From Brucella pseudintermedia (GTDB taxonomy: Bacteria; Pseudomonadota; Alphaproteobacteria; Rhizobiales; Rhizobiaceae): a stretch of 64,000 bases of DNA. The notes beneath the pieces are model-generated. The model was not told the origin of the DNA. It made no database searches and saw nothing but the letters and a program-made list of their open reading frames with translations. A program made the position numbers and the translations under genes. The first letter of the stretch is position 1; each line of letters begins with the position of its first letter. Positions 25,122-33,669 of the stretch are shown piece by piece. The DNA is taken from NCBI RefSeq assembly GCF_042697365.1, contig NZ_CP137605.1; one strand, 5' to 3'.

Positions 25122-25916
25122 TCAGGCTCTCTGTTCCATGTCGTGAGGACCAATTGCTTTCGCGGCGTCCTTCAATAGGGTCGCGAGCTTTTCGGCCCAT
25201 ACGCTCTGCGCTGAACTATCGGCAATCTCGTTGTTACGGAGTTCGATCATCACACAGGGCGCATTGCGCGGACGCGCGTGCCGCTCCAACGTGTAATAGA
25301 CACGATCCGCTGGCGAATAGGGCTCGTTCACGCCTACGTTCAGGGTACCGTCCTTGCGCAGGGCAGCGATCAGTGGCTTGCCAATCCGATCGTCTTCATC
25401 GTGGATGATGCCGATCTGCCAGGGGCGGGCCACGCCCCGATAAACGGGCGTGAAGGAATGGATCGTCACGATCCACGATGGCAACCCGCGTTGCGTGCGC
25501 TCTGAAATGGTCTGTTCAATAGCGGTATGGAAGGGACGGTGGGAGAGATCGATACGCGCCATACGCTCTATCGAGTTGAGCGCGTGGTTTCCGGGCACCA
25601 CAGTCGTCTCGCTGATCTCCGGAATAAGATCAGAGGCATCAAGCGGGCGGTTGCAGTCGATCAGCAGCCGCGAAAGCTGGCTTTCGACAAGCGGCGCGTT
25701 GAGAAGCGTAGCGAGAAGTCTCGCAACCTCCGCTGCGCCCGGGTCCCAGGCGATATGTGCCCGTAACGCATCGGTGTCGAGTCCGAGTCCATCGAAAGTC
25801 TCTGGAATGAAGTTGGATGCGTGCTCGCAGACAAGAAGATAGGGGCTTCCCCCATCCTTGTTGAAGACAGAAACAGGCTCGCACGAAACCGTGCGATGTT
25901 CTCGCTCGTTCGTCAT
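25122..25916 (-). CDS. N-formylglutamate amidohydrolase family protein
   Basis: Zinc amidohydrolase of the FGase (HutG type II) family, 264 residues, cytoplasmic. Visible elements are LLVCEHASNFIPE (metal His), HIAWDPGAAEVARLLAT, SQLSRLLIDCNRPLD, TIHSFTPVYRGVARPWQIGI and MIELRNNEI near the end. The classical enzyme frees glutamate from N-formylglutamate in histidine breakdown. There are no hut genes here. As the first gene of an operon with a gamma-glutamyl ligase, it could instead cleave a glutamyl amide at the end of the pathway, an untested idea. It is divergent from the RpiR regulator. Confidence 0.82.
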   Translation of the reverse strand: MTNEREHRTVSCEPVSVFNKDGGSPYLLVCEHASNFIPETFDGLGLDTDALRAHIAWDPGAAEVARLLATLLNAPLVESQLSRLLIDCNRPLDASDLIPEISETTVVPGNHALNSIERMARIDLSHRPFHTAIEQTISERTQRGLPSWIVTIHSFTPVYRGVARPWQIGIIHDEDDRIGKPLIAALRKDGTLNVGVNEPYSPADRVYYTLERHARPRNAPCVMIELRNNEIADSSAQSVWAEKLATLLKDAAKAIGPHDMEQRA

Positions 25917-25935
25917 TCCGTTTGTTCCCCGCGCT

Positions 25936-25949
25936 GTAACTTATGTTAC
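25936..25949. promoter_or_regulatory. Candidate operator between amidohydrolase operon and RpiR regulator
   Basis: Inverted repeat GTAAC-TTAT-GTTAC, 20 bp upstream of the leftward start codon and in the only spacer shared with the divergent RpiR gene. Its position would block leftward transcription or translation initiation. Binding by the RpiR protein is inferred. Confidence 0.45.
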
Positions 25950-26063
25950 GTTTTTTCCGATTATGCGCTATTGCGGATTATTTGATACGTCCTATGATTA
26001 TTTGTCAAACACAATTTCGCCCAAATCTGAAAAGGGCATTCGCGAACGGAAAGTACTTAGCCT

Positions 26064-26888
26064 GTGCATGCAAGCGTTGCGGAACTGATCAATGAGCGGA
26101 TTGACACGATGCCAGCGGGCGAGCGAAGCGCCGCGCAGACGCTGATCGCCAATTATCCAATACTGGGCCTGAAAACCGTGGCGGAATTTTCCGCCTTGGC
26201 TGGTGTCAGCTCCCCGACGATCCTACGCTTCGTGAACAGGCTCGGATTTCAGAATTATCCCGATTTTCAGGCGCGACTGCAGGACGAACTTGCGGCGCAA
26301 CTGCAATCGCCGCACCATCGCAATGAACTGCCGGGGCGCGGGCCGGATGCGGCCTATCCGGCGGTGGAACATACGCTGGAAAATATTCGCGAAAGCTTCC
26401 GGCACCTTGGCGAGAAGCAACTGAGGCAGGCGGTTTCGGCTTTGACTGGCGCCAGGGGAAATGTATATCTGATCGGTGGGCGCTTCACCGATCCCATTGC
26501 GCAATATATGGCTGCACACATGACGGTCATTCGTCCCCATGTCTTTCATCTTGGCGGGCAGGAAAGCGTCTGGCGTGACCGCCTTCTCGATATGGGAAAG
26601 CGTGATGTTCTGGTGGTTTTCGATATTCGCCGCTATCAGGACAGCCTTTTGCAGCTTGCCGAGAAGGCGCGGTCACGGGGCGTCGAGGTTGTTCTCGTCA
26701 CTGACCAGTGGCTTTCGCCGATAGCACGCGTGGCCCGTCATGTTCTGGCCGGGCGTACAGCCGTGCCGTCCGCATGGGATTCCTCGGCTGCACTCTTTGT
26801 TCTGGCCGAAACGGTCATTCGCGAAATGACCCGAATGCTGGAAAAGGACAGCGCTGCCCGCATTGCGGAACTCGAAGGGCTGCGCTGA
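26064..26888 (+). CDS. RpiR/MurR-family transcriptional regulator
   Basis: DNA-binding regulator, 274 residues. The N-terminal HTH_6 domain is clear: AELINERIDTMPAGERSAAQ, then FSALAGVSSPTILRFVNRLGF as the recognition unit. The C-terminal SIS domain, normally a phosphosugar or amino-compound sensor, shows GNVYLIGGRFTDPIAQYMA and later VLVVFDIRRYQDSLLQLAEK. The start is taken as GTG 26064, because the family's first helix begins directly there; ATG 26109 would delete it. It is divergent from the seven-gene TRAP/GS operon and is its likely regulator. Confidence 0.85.
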   Translation: MHASVAELINERIDTMPAGERSAAQTLIANYPILGLKTVAEFSALAGVSSPTILRFVNRLGFQNYPDFQARLQDELAAQLQSPHHRNELPGRGPDAAYPAVEHTLENIRESFRHLGEKQLRQAVSALTGARGNVYLIGGRFTDPIAQYMAAHMTVIRPHVFHLGGQESVWRDRLLDMGKRDVLVVFDIRRYQDSLLQLAEKARSRGVEVVLVTDQWLSPIARVARHVLAGRTAVPSAWDSSAALFVLAETVIREMTRMLEKDSAARIAELEGLR

Positions 26889-26910
26889 CGAAAATCGTTA
26901 AGGGCGCGTG

Positions 26911-27561
26911 TTATTCCAGCCCACAGGCCCGCAGAAAAAGTGCAGAAACTTCTTTCTCGATCCTTTCGAGATCAAGCGGTTCATCCTTTTGGAGTTCCAT
27001 CATGCTGCGCACTTGCGCTTCAAAATCGGCATAATGCTGGGTCACAGCCCATATATGCATCTGAAACAGCAGCGGATCGACAGGCCTGATGCGGCCGTCG
27101 TCCACCCATGACTGGATGAGTTTCACCGCATTATGGGTTGCAAAGACGTGTTTTTTCCAATGGCGGCTTAGATAGGGCGCGCCATTGGCAATCTCGGTGG
27201 TGAAAAGGCGAGAGGCCTTGGGGTTCTTCTGGCTATATTCGAGCTTGGCCCGGATATATTGCCGGATCACCTTGGCGGGATCGTCTTCGGTATTGGCGCC
27301 GAGGAATATTTCTTCCCACTCGTCGAGGATATACACGATGATATCCTCGTAGAGTTCTTCCTTGCTGGAAATATAGTAGTGCAACTGCGGCTTGGTGAGA
27401 CCGGCGCGGTGCGCAATGCCTTGCGTGGATGCCCCGGCAAGGCCTTTCTCGGCAAACTCGTCGATCGCGGCAGCCCGTATAGCGCCGAGAATGCGCCGCC
27501 TGCGGTCGAGAACCTTGTCTCGTCCGGTTGGCTCCGTGTTGTCATTCTCGTCGTTGTTCAT
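26911..27561 (-). CDS. TetR-family regulator, RutR-like
   Basis: 216 residues. The N-terminal helix-turn-helix is ILGAIRAAAIDEFAEKGLAG, then ASTQGIAHRAGLTKPQLHYY. The C-terminal part, with YIRAKLEYSQKNPKASRLFT and TTEIANGAPYLSRHW, closely resembles the ligand domain of RutR (YcdC), which senses uracil/thymine and controls pyrimidine breakdown. It is the last gene of the creatininase/ABC/deaminase operon. A perfect TGACCGATCGGTCA palindrome, close to RutR's TTGACCA..TGGTCAA site, lies in the divergent promoter at 33852, so it probably controls both directions. The ligand is unknown but a pyrimidine-like ring is plausible. Confidence 0.85.
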   Translation of the reverse strand: MNNDENDNTEPTGRDKVLDRRRRILGAIRAAAIDEFAEKGLAGASTQGIAHRAGLTKPQLHYYISSKEELYEDIIVYILDEWEEIFLGANTEDDPAKVIRQYIRAKLEYSQKNPKASRLFTTEIANGAPYLSRHWKKHVFATHNAVKLIQSWVDDGRIRPVDPLLFQMHIWAVTQHYADFEAQVRSMMELQKDEPLDLERIEKEVSALFLRACGLE

Positions 27562-27588
27562 CCGTGCCTGCCGCGATTAAGGAGGGAC

Positions 27589-28599
27589 TTATTGGCTCAA
27601 CTTCTTCTTAATGTCGAGGCCTACGCCCTTGTTTACAAAGGCATCCGTCGCGACCTTGCTGATGTCGAGTTCGTCACCGCTGACGATGCCAGCCTTGCGC
27701 GCGAGTTCGTAAAACGCCTTCACACGGTTCATGTCAATTGCGCCGATGCCTTTCTCGGCTGCGTCGCCGCTGTCGATGAGCTGGAGGCTTTTGATCCGCT
27801 CCAATTCCGCATCGAGCGTTTCCTTGCTCATGTCGGGATTATCTTTCAGGATCAATTCATAGGCCTTGTTGCGGTCGCCGTAGAGAAAATTGGTCCAGCC
27901 CTCGATTGAAGCGCTGACAAAACGCTGCACCAGATCGGGGTTCTTTTCGATCAGCTCCTGCCGGGTTTCAATCGTGTTGCCATAAGTGCTGTAGCCATAA
28001 TCGGCCAGAAGGTAGGTCGTAACCTTTGCCCCTTCCTTTTCGGCGTAGAGCGGTTCGGCGGTGGCATAGGCTTGCTGCACCACCTTCTTGTCGTTCAGGA
28101 ACTGCGCCAGGCTGTAGCCATAGGGGCGAAGCTGTTCTTCCTTGAAGCCGAATTCCTTCACCAGCCACGGCCAGAACGAGAATTGCGCATCTTTCGACAG
28201 CAGGATCGTTTCGGCATTGGTCAGATCCTTGAAGTCCTTGTATTCGCCTTCATGGACCATCAACGCCTGCGGATCTTTTTGGTAGAACGCAGCAACAACC
28301 GTTGTCGGCACGCCGTTGGCAACATTGTTGAACGACAGGAGCAGGTTGCCCGTCAGCAGGAAATCGAGACGGCCTGCGGCAAGCATCGGGCGATTGTTGA
28401 CCTGCGGTCCGCCCATTTCGATTTGCACATCGAGACCGTATTTCTCATAGGTACCATCGGCGACGGCTTGATAGAAACCGCCGTGACCGGCTTGCGCCAG
28501 CCAGTTGGTGCCAAGCGTCACCTTGTCGAGCGCATGGGCCATTTGTGCGGAAAGGCCCACGGAGAGTGCGGCCAGTGCCGCAACGAGAGTTTTTTTCAT
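27589..28599 (-). CDS. NMT1/THI5-like periplasmic binding protein of an ABC importer
   Basis: Periplasmic receptor, 336 residues with a signal peptide (to about residue 23, AHA). The mature protein opens DKVTLGTNWLAQAGHGGFYQ and has the family block AVADGTYEKYGLDVQIEMGG. Later come RLDFLLTGNLLLSFNNVANG and VVAAFYQKDPQALMVHEG. Relatives bind hydroxymethylpyrimidine, taurine, nitrate or riboflavin-type compounds. It belongs with the SsuB/SsuC-like ATPase and permease in the same operon, although two enzyme genes intervene. The start lies 16 nt after the FAD-oxidase stop. Confidence 0.88.
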   Translation of the reverse strand: MKKTLVAALAALSVGLSAQMAHALDKVTLGTNWLAQAGHGGFYQAVADGTYEKYGLDVQIEMGGPQVNNRPMLAAGRLDFLLTGNLLLSFNNVANGVPTTVVAAFYQKDPQALMVHEGEYKDFKDLTNAETILLSKDAQFSFWPWLVKEFGFKEEQLRPYGYSLAQFLNDKKVVQQAYATAEPLYAEKEGAKVTTYLLADYGYSTYGNTIETRQELIEKNPDLVQRFVSASIEGWTNFLYGDRNKAYELILKDNPDMSKETLDAELERIKSLQLIDSGDAAEKGIGAIDMNRVKAFYELARKAGIVSGDELDISKVATDAFVNKGVGLDIKKKLSQ

Positions 28600-28615
28600 A
28601 TTGGTTCCCCTTGCT

Positions 28616-29995
28616 TCAAGCAGTCAAAGCCATGTCGGCAGTCCAGCCGCGCGTTTTACCTGGATTGAGCAGGCCATACGGGTCGGCAAGTTTCTTGAAC
28701 TCGATCTGGACGCCGTCGATCTCCTTCATGCCGCCATCCTCAATGGTGTAGGCATGAGGATCGTAGATGTCGCAGCCGTCGACCTGCTCCAGTTCCTTGA
28801 TCAGGCGATACATCTCGTCACGGCCTTCAAAGCGGACAAGCGGAAGCGCGAAAATCTGCACTTCGCCTTCGAGACGAGCCATTTCGTGATGCATATATTG
28901 TGTTTCGCCGTAGCGCGCGATCTGGCGCGTCACCACATCAACGTCGAATGGACGCGGATAGGCGACCTGGAGATAGGTCCAGCCTTCCTCGGCCTTCAGC
29001 GCCTGCAAGGTCGTATGGTTCCAGCCACATTCGTACGCAGGCTGAAGACCGTTCTTGTGCAATTCGTCCAGCGTCATGGCGAAGGAAACCTTGCCGCCAA
29101 ATTCGGTGACGAGTGCTTCGAAACGGGCCATTTCTTCCGGCGCGATCATGGCGAAAACCGCATCCTTGTCGGAAGGAAAGAGTTCGCCGAACTTGGTGTA
29201 GAAACGCGCAAAACGGCGGTCGACCGTGGTCAGAAGATAGCAGTCGAGATTATCTTCCAGTGCCTTGAGGCAGAAGTTGAGCGTTGCCTCGTAACTGTCG
29301 AACAAGGCTGCAGTATGTATCCAGTCGGTCGATTTGGTGAGGCCGATTTCCAGTTCCAGAATGATGCCGTTGGTCCCATAGGCATGCTGGACTTTATGAA
29401 TGTCGCGTCCGGTCAGTTCAATGATCTTCGGTTCCGGTTCGACGGTCAGGACCTTGACAGAATAAACGTTGCCATCGTCGCGCAGCATCCCGTGGCGCAG
29501 CGAGCCAATGCCGCCGGAACCGCCGGAGAAAAAGCCGCCAATCGTGGCGATGCGGCGGGTGGACGGATACATCAGCAATTCCTGTCCGGTCTCACGAACC
29601 GCATCGTCAAGGCGCGAAATGCGCGCGCCGCCTTCCACACGAACCTTGCCGGGTTCGATTGCGATAATGCGGTCGATCTTGGTCATATCCAGGATAATGC
29701 CGCCTTCAAGGGGAACGCACTGACCGTAATTGCCTGTGCCGCCACCGCGAACCGTAATCGGAATGCGAAGTTTCGCAGCAGCAGCAGCAACGCGGCGTAC
29801 TTCATCCTGATCCTTCGGTATGACGACGAGATCGCCGACATAATGGCCAATGTCCTCCGTCAGGATGGGGCTATACCAGAAATAATCCCGAGAGCGCAGT
29901 TCGACCTGCTTGGGGTCATCATAAATGCGGATTCCATCGATTTCGGCGCGAAATGCGGCCCAGTCATAGATGCGCTGTGGTGCGGCAGAATTCAT
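28616..29995 (-). CDS. FAD-linked oxidase (FAD_binding_4, GlcD/VAO superfamily)
   Basis: Flavoenzyme, 459 residues, probably cytoplasmic. The PP-loop FAD domain is visible: DLVVIPKDQDEVRRVAAAAA, ITVRGGGTGNYGQCVPLEGG, DMTKIDRIIAIEPGKVRVEG and ATIGGFFSGGSGGIGSLRHG. The C-terminal part is of the oxygen-oxidoreductase type and ends with LADPYGLLNPGKTRG, a strong family marker. Relatives oxidise 2-hydroxyacids, alditols or cytokinins. Here, between a deaminase-like gene and an ABC receptor, it may oxidise a nitrogen heterocycle or its opened product. It begins 12 nt after the deaminase stop codon. Confidence 0.85.
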   Translation of the reverse strand: MNSAAPQRIYDWAAFRAEIDGIRIYDDPKQVELRSRDYFWYSPILTEDIGHYVGDLVVIPKDQDEVRRVAAAAAKLRIPITVRGGGTGNYGQCVPLEGGIILDMTKIDRIIAIEPGKVRVEGGARISRLDDAVRETGQELLMYPSTRRIATIGGFFSGGSGGIGSLRHGMLRDDGNVYSVKVLTVEPEPKIIELTGRDIHKVQHAYGTNGIILELEIGLTKSTDWIHTAALFDSYEATLNFCLKALEDNLDCYLLTTVDRRFARFYTKFGELFPSDKDAVFAMIAPEEMARFEALVTEFGGKVSFAMTLDELHKNGLQPAYECGWNHTTLQALKAEEGWTYLQVAYPRPFDVDVVTRQIARYGETQYMHHEMARLEGEVQIFALPLVRFEGRDEMYRLIKELEQVDGCDIYDPHAYTIEDGGMKEIDGVQIEFKKLADPYGLLNPGKTRGWTADMALTA

Positions 29996-30007
29996 GGGGT
30001 TCTCCGA

Positions 30008-31165
30008 TTAAATTTTTGTACCGTTGCGCCAGACGACGCGGCGGGCCTGCGGGCGGCTGATGAGATCGTTGAGGTCTTCGGCATCGTGCCAGATGAAATC
30101 GGCCAAGCCGCCAGCCTGCAGGTCGTGCATGCGCTCGCTGCCAATAAGTCGGGCGGGCAGGGTGGTGATGCTGTCGAGCCATTCCTGTGGTTCGACATGG
30201 CAGACCGGCGCTGCAAGACGCAGTATGGCGAGCGGATCGTAATCGCCATAAGGATAGAATGCATCGCGAACATTGTCGGAGCCGAGCATCACATCCATGC
30301 CGGCTGCGCGCGCTTCCTTAAGAGGCGCAACACCGCGCAGGCGCGGAGATTTCCCCCCGATCCGATCCTGTAGATAAAGATTGGATGTTGGCAGCGAAAC
30401 GAGCGCGGTGCCTGCATCGGCGGCGGCATCAAGGATGCGCTGCAGTTCGTCCGGCCCGCGCAGCGACAGCGAGCAGGTATGGCCGCACAAGACCCGACCA
30501 GCCATGCCATGGCGCGCGGTCGCCGATACGATCAGAGAGAAGCCGTCCGCTTCTACATCCAGCCCCTCATCGACATGAAAGTCGAGGTCGAGGTCATGCT
30601 TCACGGCAAGCCGGAACATCTCCTCAATCTTGGCTTCAAGATCAGCGTTGCGATAGAAGAATGCGCCGAACACGCCGCCATCATTTGCAACGCGGGCTGC
30701 AATTTGCGGACCAGCATCAAGCACAAGATCGCCATGGACAAGCGCTGCAAGCTGGAGGTCGATCCGGTCTTTCCATTCCTGACGCAGTTCGTTGAGAACT
30801 GGCCATGCGGCGGGTGCTTCCGGCGTCGTCCAGTCAACATGACTGCGCATCGCGCCGACGCCTTGTTCAAACGCAGCTTGCAGGCCCTGGATTGCGCGGG
30901 CGCGAATATCTGCCTCGCTCCAGTTCTTCCGGTCTGCGTCCATCAGATTGATCGCGTCGAACAGGCAATCCACTCTGACGTTGCCATTTTTCGCAATGCG
31001 CCGGATCGTGAAGGTTTTGTCGAGATGAACATGGATATCTGCGAAAAGCGGCGTGATAAGTCCGCCCCCCACTGCCTGCGACGGCGCGAGCGATGCGATG
31101 CGATTGCCTTCGATCTTGATGTCGTAGTGCCCGGCGCGACCGGCTATGGCTACCCCTTCCAACAT
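30008..31165 (-). CDS. CodA-like amidohydrolase (cytosine/creatinine deaminase type)
   Basis: Metal-dependent hydrolase with a TIM-barrel, 385 residues, that removes an amino group from a ring or opens a cyclic amide. Metal ligands are visible: FADIHVHLDKTF (HxH), DLDFHVDEGLD, GRVLCGHTCSLS and MLGSDNVRDAFYPYGDYDPL, the last being the family's Asp-containing SDNVRD block. The C-terminal hydrophilic strand domain is LQAGGLADFIWHDAEDLNDL. The CodA family includes cytosine deaminase, isoguanine deaminase and creatinine deiminase. With a creatininase next in the same operon, a creatinine-like or pyrimidine-like substrate is likely. It overlaps or touches the permease (2-nt spacing). Confidence 0.87.
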   Translation of the reverse strand: MLEGVAIAGRAGHYDIKIEGNRIASLAPSQAVGGGLITPLFADIHVHLDKTFTIRRIAKNGNVRVDCLFDAINLMDADRKNWSEADIRARAIQGLQAAFEQGVGAMRSHVDWTTPEAPAAWPVLNELRQEWKDRIDLQLAALVHGDLVLDAGPQIAARVANDGGVFGAFFYRNADLEAKIEEMFRLAVKHDLDLDFHVDEGLDVEADGFSLIVSATARHGMAGRVLCGHTCSLSLRGPDELQRILDAAADAGTALVSLPTSNLYLQDRIGGKSPRLRGVAPLKEARAAGMDVMLGSDNVRDAFYPYGDYDPLAILRLAAPVCHVEPQEWLDSITTLPARLIGSERMHDLQAGGLADFIWHDAEDLNDLISRPQARRVVWRNGTKI

Positions 31166-31166
31166 T

Positions 31167-32009
31167 CTAGCGTTCCCGGCGAATTTCGCTTTCGTGCCAG
31201 CGCCCGAGGACGAGACGCGACAGCCAGCTTGTCACGAGAAAGATCACGATGCCCAATAGCGACACGAGAAAAAGGGCCGCAAACATGCGCGGAATTTCGT
31301 TGCGGAAGCTCGATTCCAGAATGCGTGAGGCAAGACCTGTGCTCTGGCCTGCCGTGCCGGCAACGAACTCGGCGACAACTGCGCCGATCAGCGACAGGCC
31401 GCCAGCAATTTTCAGCGCCGCCATGAAATAAGGCAATGCGCTTGGTGCGAGCAGATAGCGCAGACGCTGCCATGGCGAGGCGCGGTAGAGCCTGAAAAGA
31501 TCACGCAGATTGTGGTCGGCGCTGCGCAATCCGATCACCGTGTTGGACAGGATCGGGAAGAACGCCACGATCCAGGCGCATATCAGCAAGGCTGAAAACG
31601 TATCACGCACATAGATGAGGATCAGCGGCGCAATTGCGATGACTGGCGTGACCTGAAGAATAACGGCGAAGGGAAAGAACGCCATTTCTATCGGGCGGGA
31701 CAAGGCGAAAATCATGCCGAGCAGAATGCCACCTATAATTGCGCAGCCGAGGGATATCAGGGTCAGCTTGATCGTGAACCACATGGACGCCATCAACGAT
31801 GGCCCATCCTTTATAAGCGTCTGTGCAACCAGCGAAGGCGCAGGGATTAGGTAATGCGGCACCTGATAATAGCGGACGAGACCCTCCCATATGCCAAGGG
31901 CAATTATGATCGCCAGCGTCGGCATGACAATGCGCAAGGTGCGTTCGCGCCGGGCGAGGCGATCCTGTTCGGCATTCAGGACAGGGAGCTCTGTTTGCGT
32001 CGGTTTCAT
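31167..32009 (-). CDS. ABC transporter permease (SsuC/TauC-like)
   Basis: Membrane subunit, 280 residues, about six helices starting near residue 30 (IVMPTLAIIIALGIWEGLVR). The docking loop is DLFRLYRASPWQRLRYLLAP, a clear EAA-type motif. Further blocks are VVAEFVAGTAGQSTGLASRI and FAALFLVSLLGIVIFLVTSW. It works with the adjacent ATPase and the NMT1-like receptor. SsuC-type permeases import sulfonates, pyrimidines or nitrate. Confidence 0.9.
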   Translation of the reverse strand: MKPTQTELPVLNAEQDRLARRERTLRIVMPTLAIIIALGIWEGLVRYYQVPHYLIPAPSLVAQTLIKDGPSLMASMWFTIKLTLISLGCAIIGGILLGMIFALSRPIEMAFFPFAVILQVTPVIAIAPLILIYVRDTFSALLICAWIVAFFPILSNTVIGLRSADHNLRDLFRLYRASPWQRLRYLLAPSALPYFMAALKIAGGLSLIGAVVAEFVAGTAGQSTGLASRILESSFRNEIPRMFAALFLVSLLGIVIFLVTSWLSRLVLGRWHESEIRRER

Positions 32010-32019
32010 CGTCCTGCCC

Positions 32020-32829
32020 TCAGTGATCGATATCTTCGGAGGAAAGCGTCGCGGTCAGCGCGTCGGATACCTTGGCGCAATATTTCGCGTAGGCATCGGT
32101 CGTGCGGTAGTTTTCAGCACGCGGGTAAGGCCCGATGATCGGTATGTCAGCCACCACGCGGCCCGGCCTGGCTGCCATCACCACCACGCGGTTGGACAGA
32201 TAAACTGACTCATAAACGCTATGGGTGACGAAAATCACGGTCAGGCTGTGTTCCTGCCAAAGACGCAGCACATCATTGTTGAGCTTGAAACGCGTCATCT
32301 CATCCAGAGCTGCAAAAGGCTCGTCCATCAAGAGAAGACGCGGACGTGTAACCAGCGCACGAGCGATGGAAACGCGCATTTTCATCCCGCCGGACAGCTC
32401 CCGCGGAAATGCGTTGGCAAAGCGTGACAGGCCAACCTGTGCGAGCGCTTCTTCGACGCGCGGGGTCGCTTCTTTGCGGGCAATGCCGGACAGGCGCAGC
32501 GGCAAATAAACATTGTCGAAAACGCTGGCCCACGGCATCAGGGTCGGTTCCTGAAATACGAAACCGATATCCTGTGCACCGAGGGGACCCTTGCCGGGAG
32601 CATGGCCGTTGATACGGATATTGCCAGCGGAAATCGATTCTAGCCCGGCGATCATGCGCAGCGCCGTGCTCTTGCCGCAGCCGGACGGACCAAGAAAGCT
32701 GACGAACTGGCCTTGTTCGATCCTGAGCGACATGTCGCTCACGGCCATCACGCCAGTGCCATATTGCTTGTAGACGCCGTCTATTTCGATCAGGGAGGAT
32801 GGAGCTTGCGAGTTGGGGGCCACGCTCAT
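32020..32829 (-). CDS. ABC transporter ATP-binding protein (SsuB/TauB-like)
   Basis: ATPase of the same importer, 269 residues from ATG 32829 (TAAGGAC just upstream). Walker A is GPSGCGKST, the Q-loop is FQEPTLMPW, the signature is LSGGMKMRV, Walker B is LLLMDEPFAALDE and the switch is FVTHS. The conserved YLSNRVVVMAARPGRV after the switch is typical of the nitrate/sulfonate/taurine subgroup. It starts 5 nt after the creatininase stop. Confidence 0.92.
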   Translation of the reverse strand: MSVAPNSQAPSSLIEIDGVYKQYGTGVMAVSDMSLRIEQGQFVSFLGPSGCGKSTALRMIAGLESISAGNIRINGHAPGKGPLGAQDIGFVFQEPTLMPWASVFDNVYLPLRLSGIARKEATPRVEEALAQVGLSRFANAFPRELSGGMKMRVSIARALVTRPRLLLMDEPFAALDEMTRFKLNNDVLRLWQEHSLTVIFVTHSVYESVYLSNRVVVMAARPGRVVADIPIIGPYPRAENYRTTDAYAKYCAKVSDALTATLSSEDIDH

Positions 32830-32834
32830 TGTCC

Positions 32835-33635
32835 TTACCAGGCTGTCTTGTTGTCGAGCCAAGAAAGGGGCGCTCGTTCAATTTCCGCGAGAACCTCAAC
32901 CAGGCGCTCGGCGGCAAAGTCGATAGTCGCTCGACCCTTTTCTGCGGTCGCGAGCGTCGCATCACCAGCGGCGCCATATGGATTGATATCCTGAATCTGC
33001 CAGGCGGGCTTGGCGCCGCCGCTCAGCGAGAGATGCTTGAAGTCGCTTGCAAAAGTTTCCGTAAGCGTCCGGAAATCCTGTGCTTTCGACATGTCGACCA
33101 GATCGGGATGCATCTCCAGCATCACCGAGGTTTCCATGTCGCCTGCATGGATGCCGTGCTTCAGATCGTGTTCGCTGTACACGCCTTCAGGCATTCCAAG
33201 GCCGAACCAGTTGATGCTTACCACCATCATATTATGACGGATGCGAAGCTCTCGCGCGACAATATCCATGACGCTGATCTGGCCGCCATGGCTGTTGAGC
33301 AGCGCCATCTTGCGGACACCGCTTGCTGCCACGCAAGCACCTATCTCGCACCACATGCGAATGGTCGTTTCGGCCGAAAACGTCAATGTGCCGGGGTAAA
33401 GGCTGTGCTCATTGCTCTTGCCGATGGCTTGCGTCGGCAGGAAAAGCACGCGGCTTGTTTCCGGCAGGCGGGCGATGGTTTCCTTGACCATGCCGTCAAC
33501 GATAGCAGCGTCGACGGCGAGCGGAAGGTGCGGTCCATGCTGCTCGATTGCGCCAACGGGCAGAACTGCCACGAGCTTCTCGCGCTCGAGGCGGGAGAAT
33601 GCCTCGCTCGTATAATCGGACCAATATCGTTTCAA
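32835..33635 (-). CDS. Creatininase-family amidohydrolase
   Basis: Zinc/manganese hydrolase of the creatinine amidohydrolase/FAPy-deformylase family, 266 residues. Metal-binding landmarks are VLPVGAIEQHGPHLPLAVDA (Glu and His), NSHGGQISVMDIVAREL (His) and GIHAGDMETSVMLEMHP (His/Asp/Glu). All are in the expected order. Family members open cyclic amides (creatinine, hydantoin-like rings) or split formamides. It is the first gene of the operon, directly after the promoter region with the TetR-type palindrome. The substrate is not identified; together with a CodA-like enzyme, opening of a five- or six-membered nitrogen ring is the natural guess. Confidence 0.85.
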   Translation of the reverse strand: MKRYWSDYTSEAFSRLEREKLVAVLPVGAIEQHGPHLPLAVDAAIVDGMVKETIARLPETSRVLFLPTQAIGKSNEHSLYPGTLTFSAETTIRMWCEIGACVAASGVRKMALLNSHGGQISVMDIVARELRIRHNMMVVSINWFGLGMPEGVYSEHDLKHGIHAGDMETSVMLEMHPDLVDMSKAQDFRTLTETFASDFKHLSLSGGAKPAWQIQDINPYGAAGDATLATAEKGRATIDFAAERLVEVLAEIERAPLSWLDNKTAW

Positions 33636-33669
33636 GACTGCAACTCCTACACGCTCGGGCCAGGGCGTT

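Noticed and set aside
18018..25916. Assignment of the operon to putrescine (Puu) breakdown
   Set aside because: There is no PuuB-type oxidase or PuuD-type class-I amidotransferase hydrolase, and an alcohol dehydrogenase has no role in that pathway.
25122..25916. Assignment of the amidohydrolase to histidine degradation (hutG)
   Set aside because: No hutH, hutU, hutI or hutF gene is nearby; the operon contains a gamma-glutamyl ligase and dehydrogenases instead.
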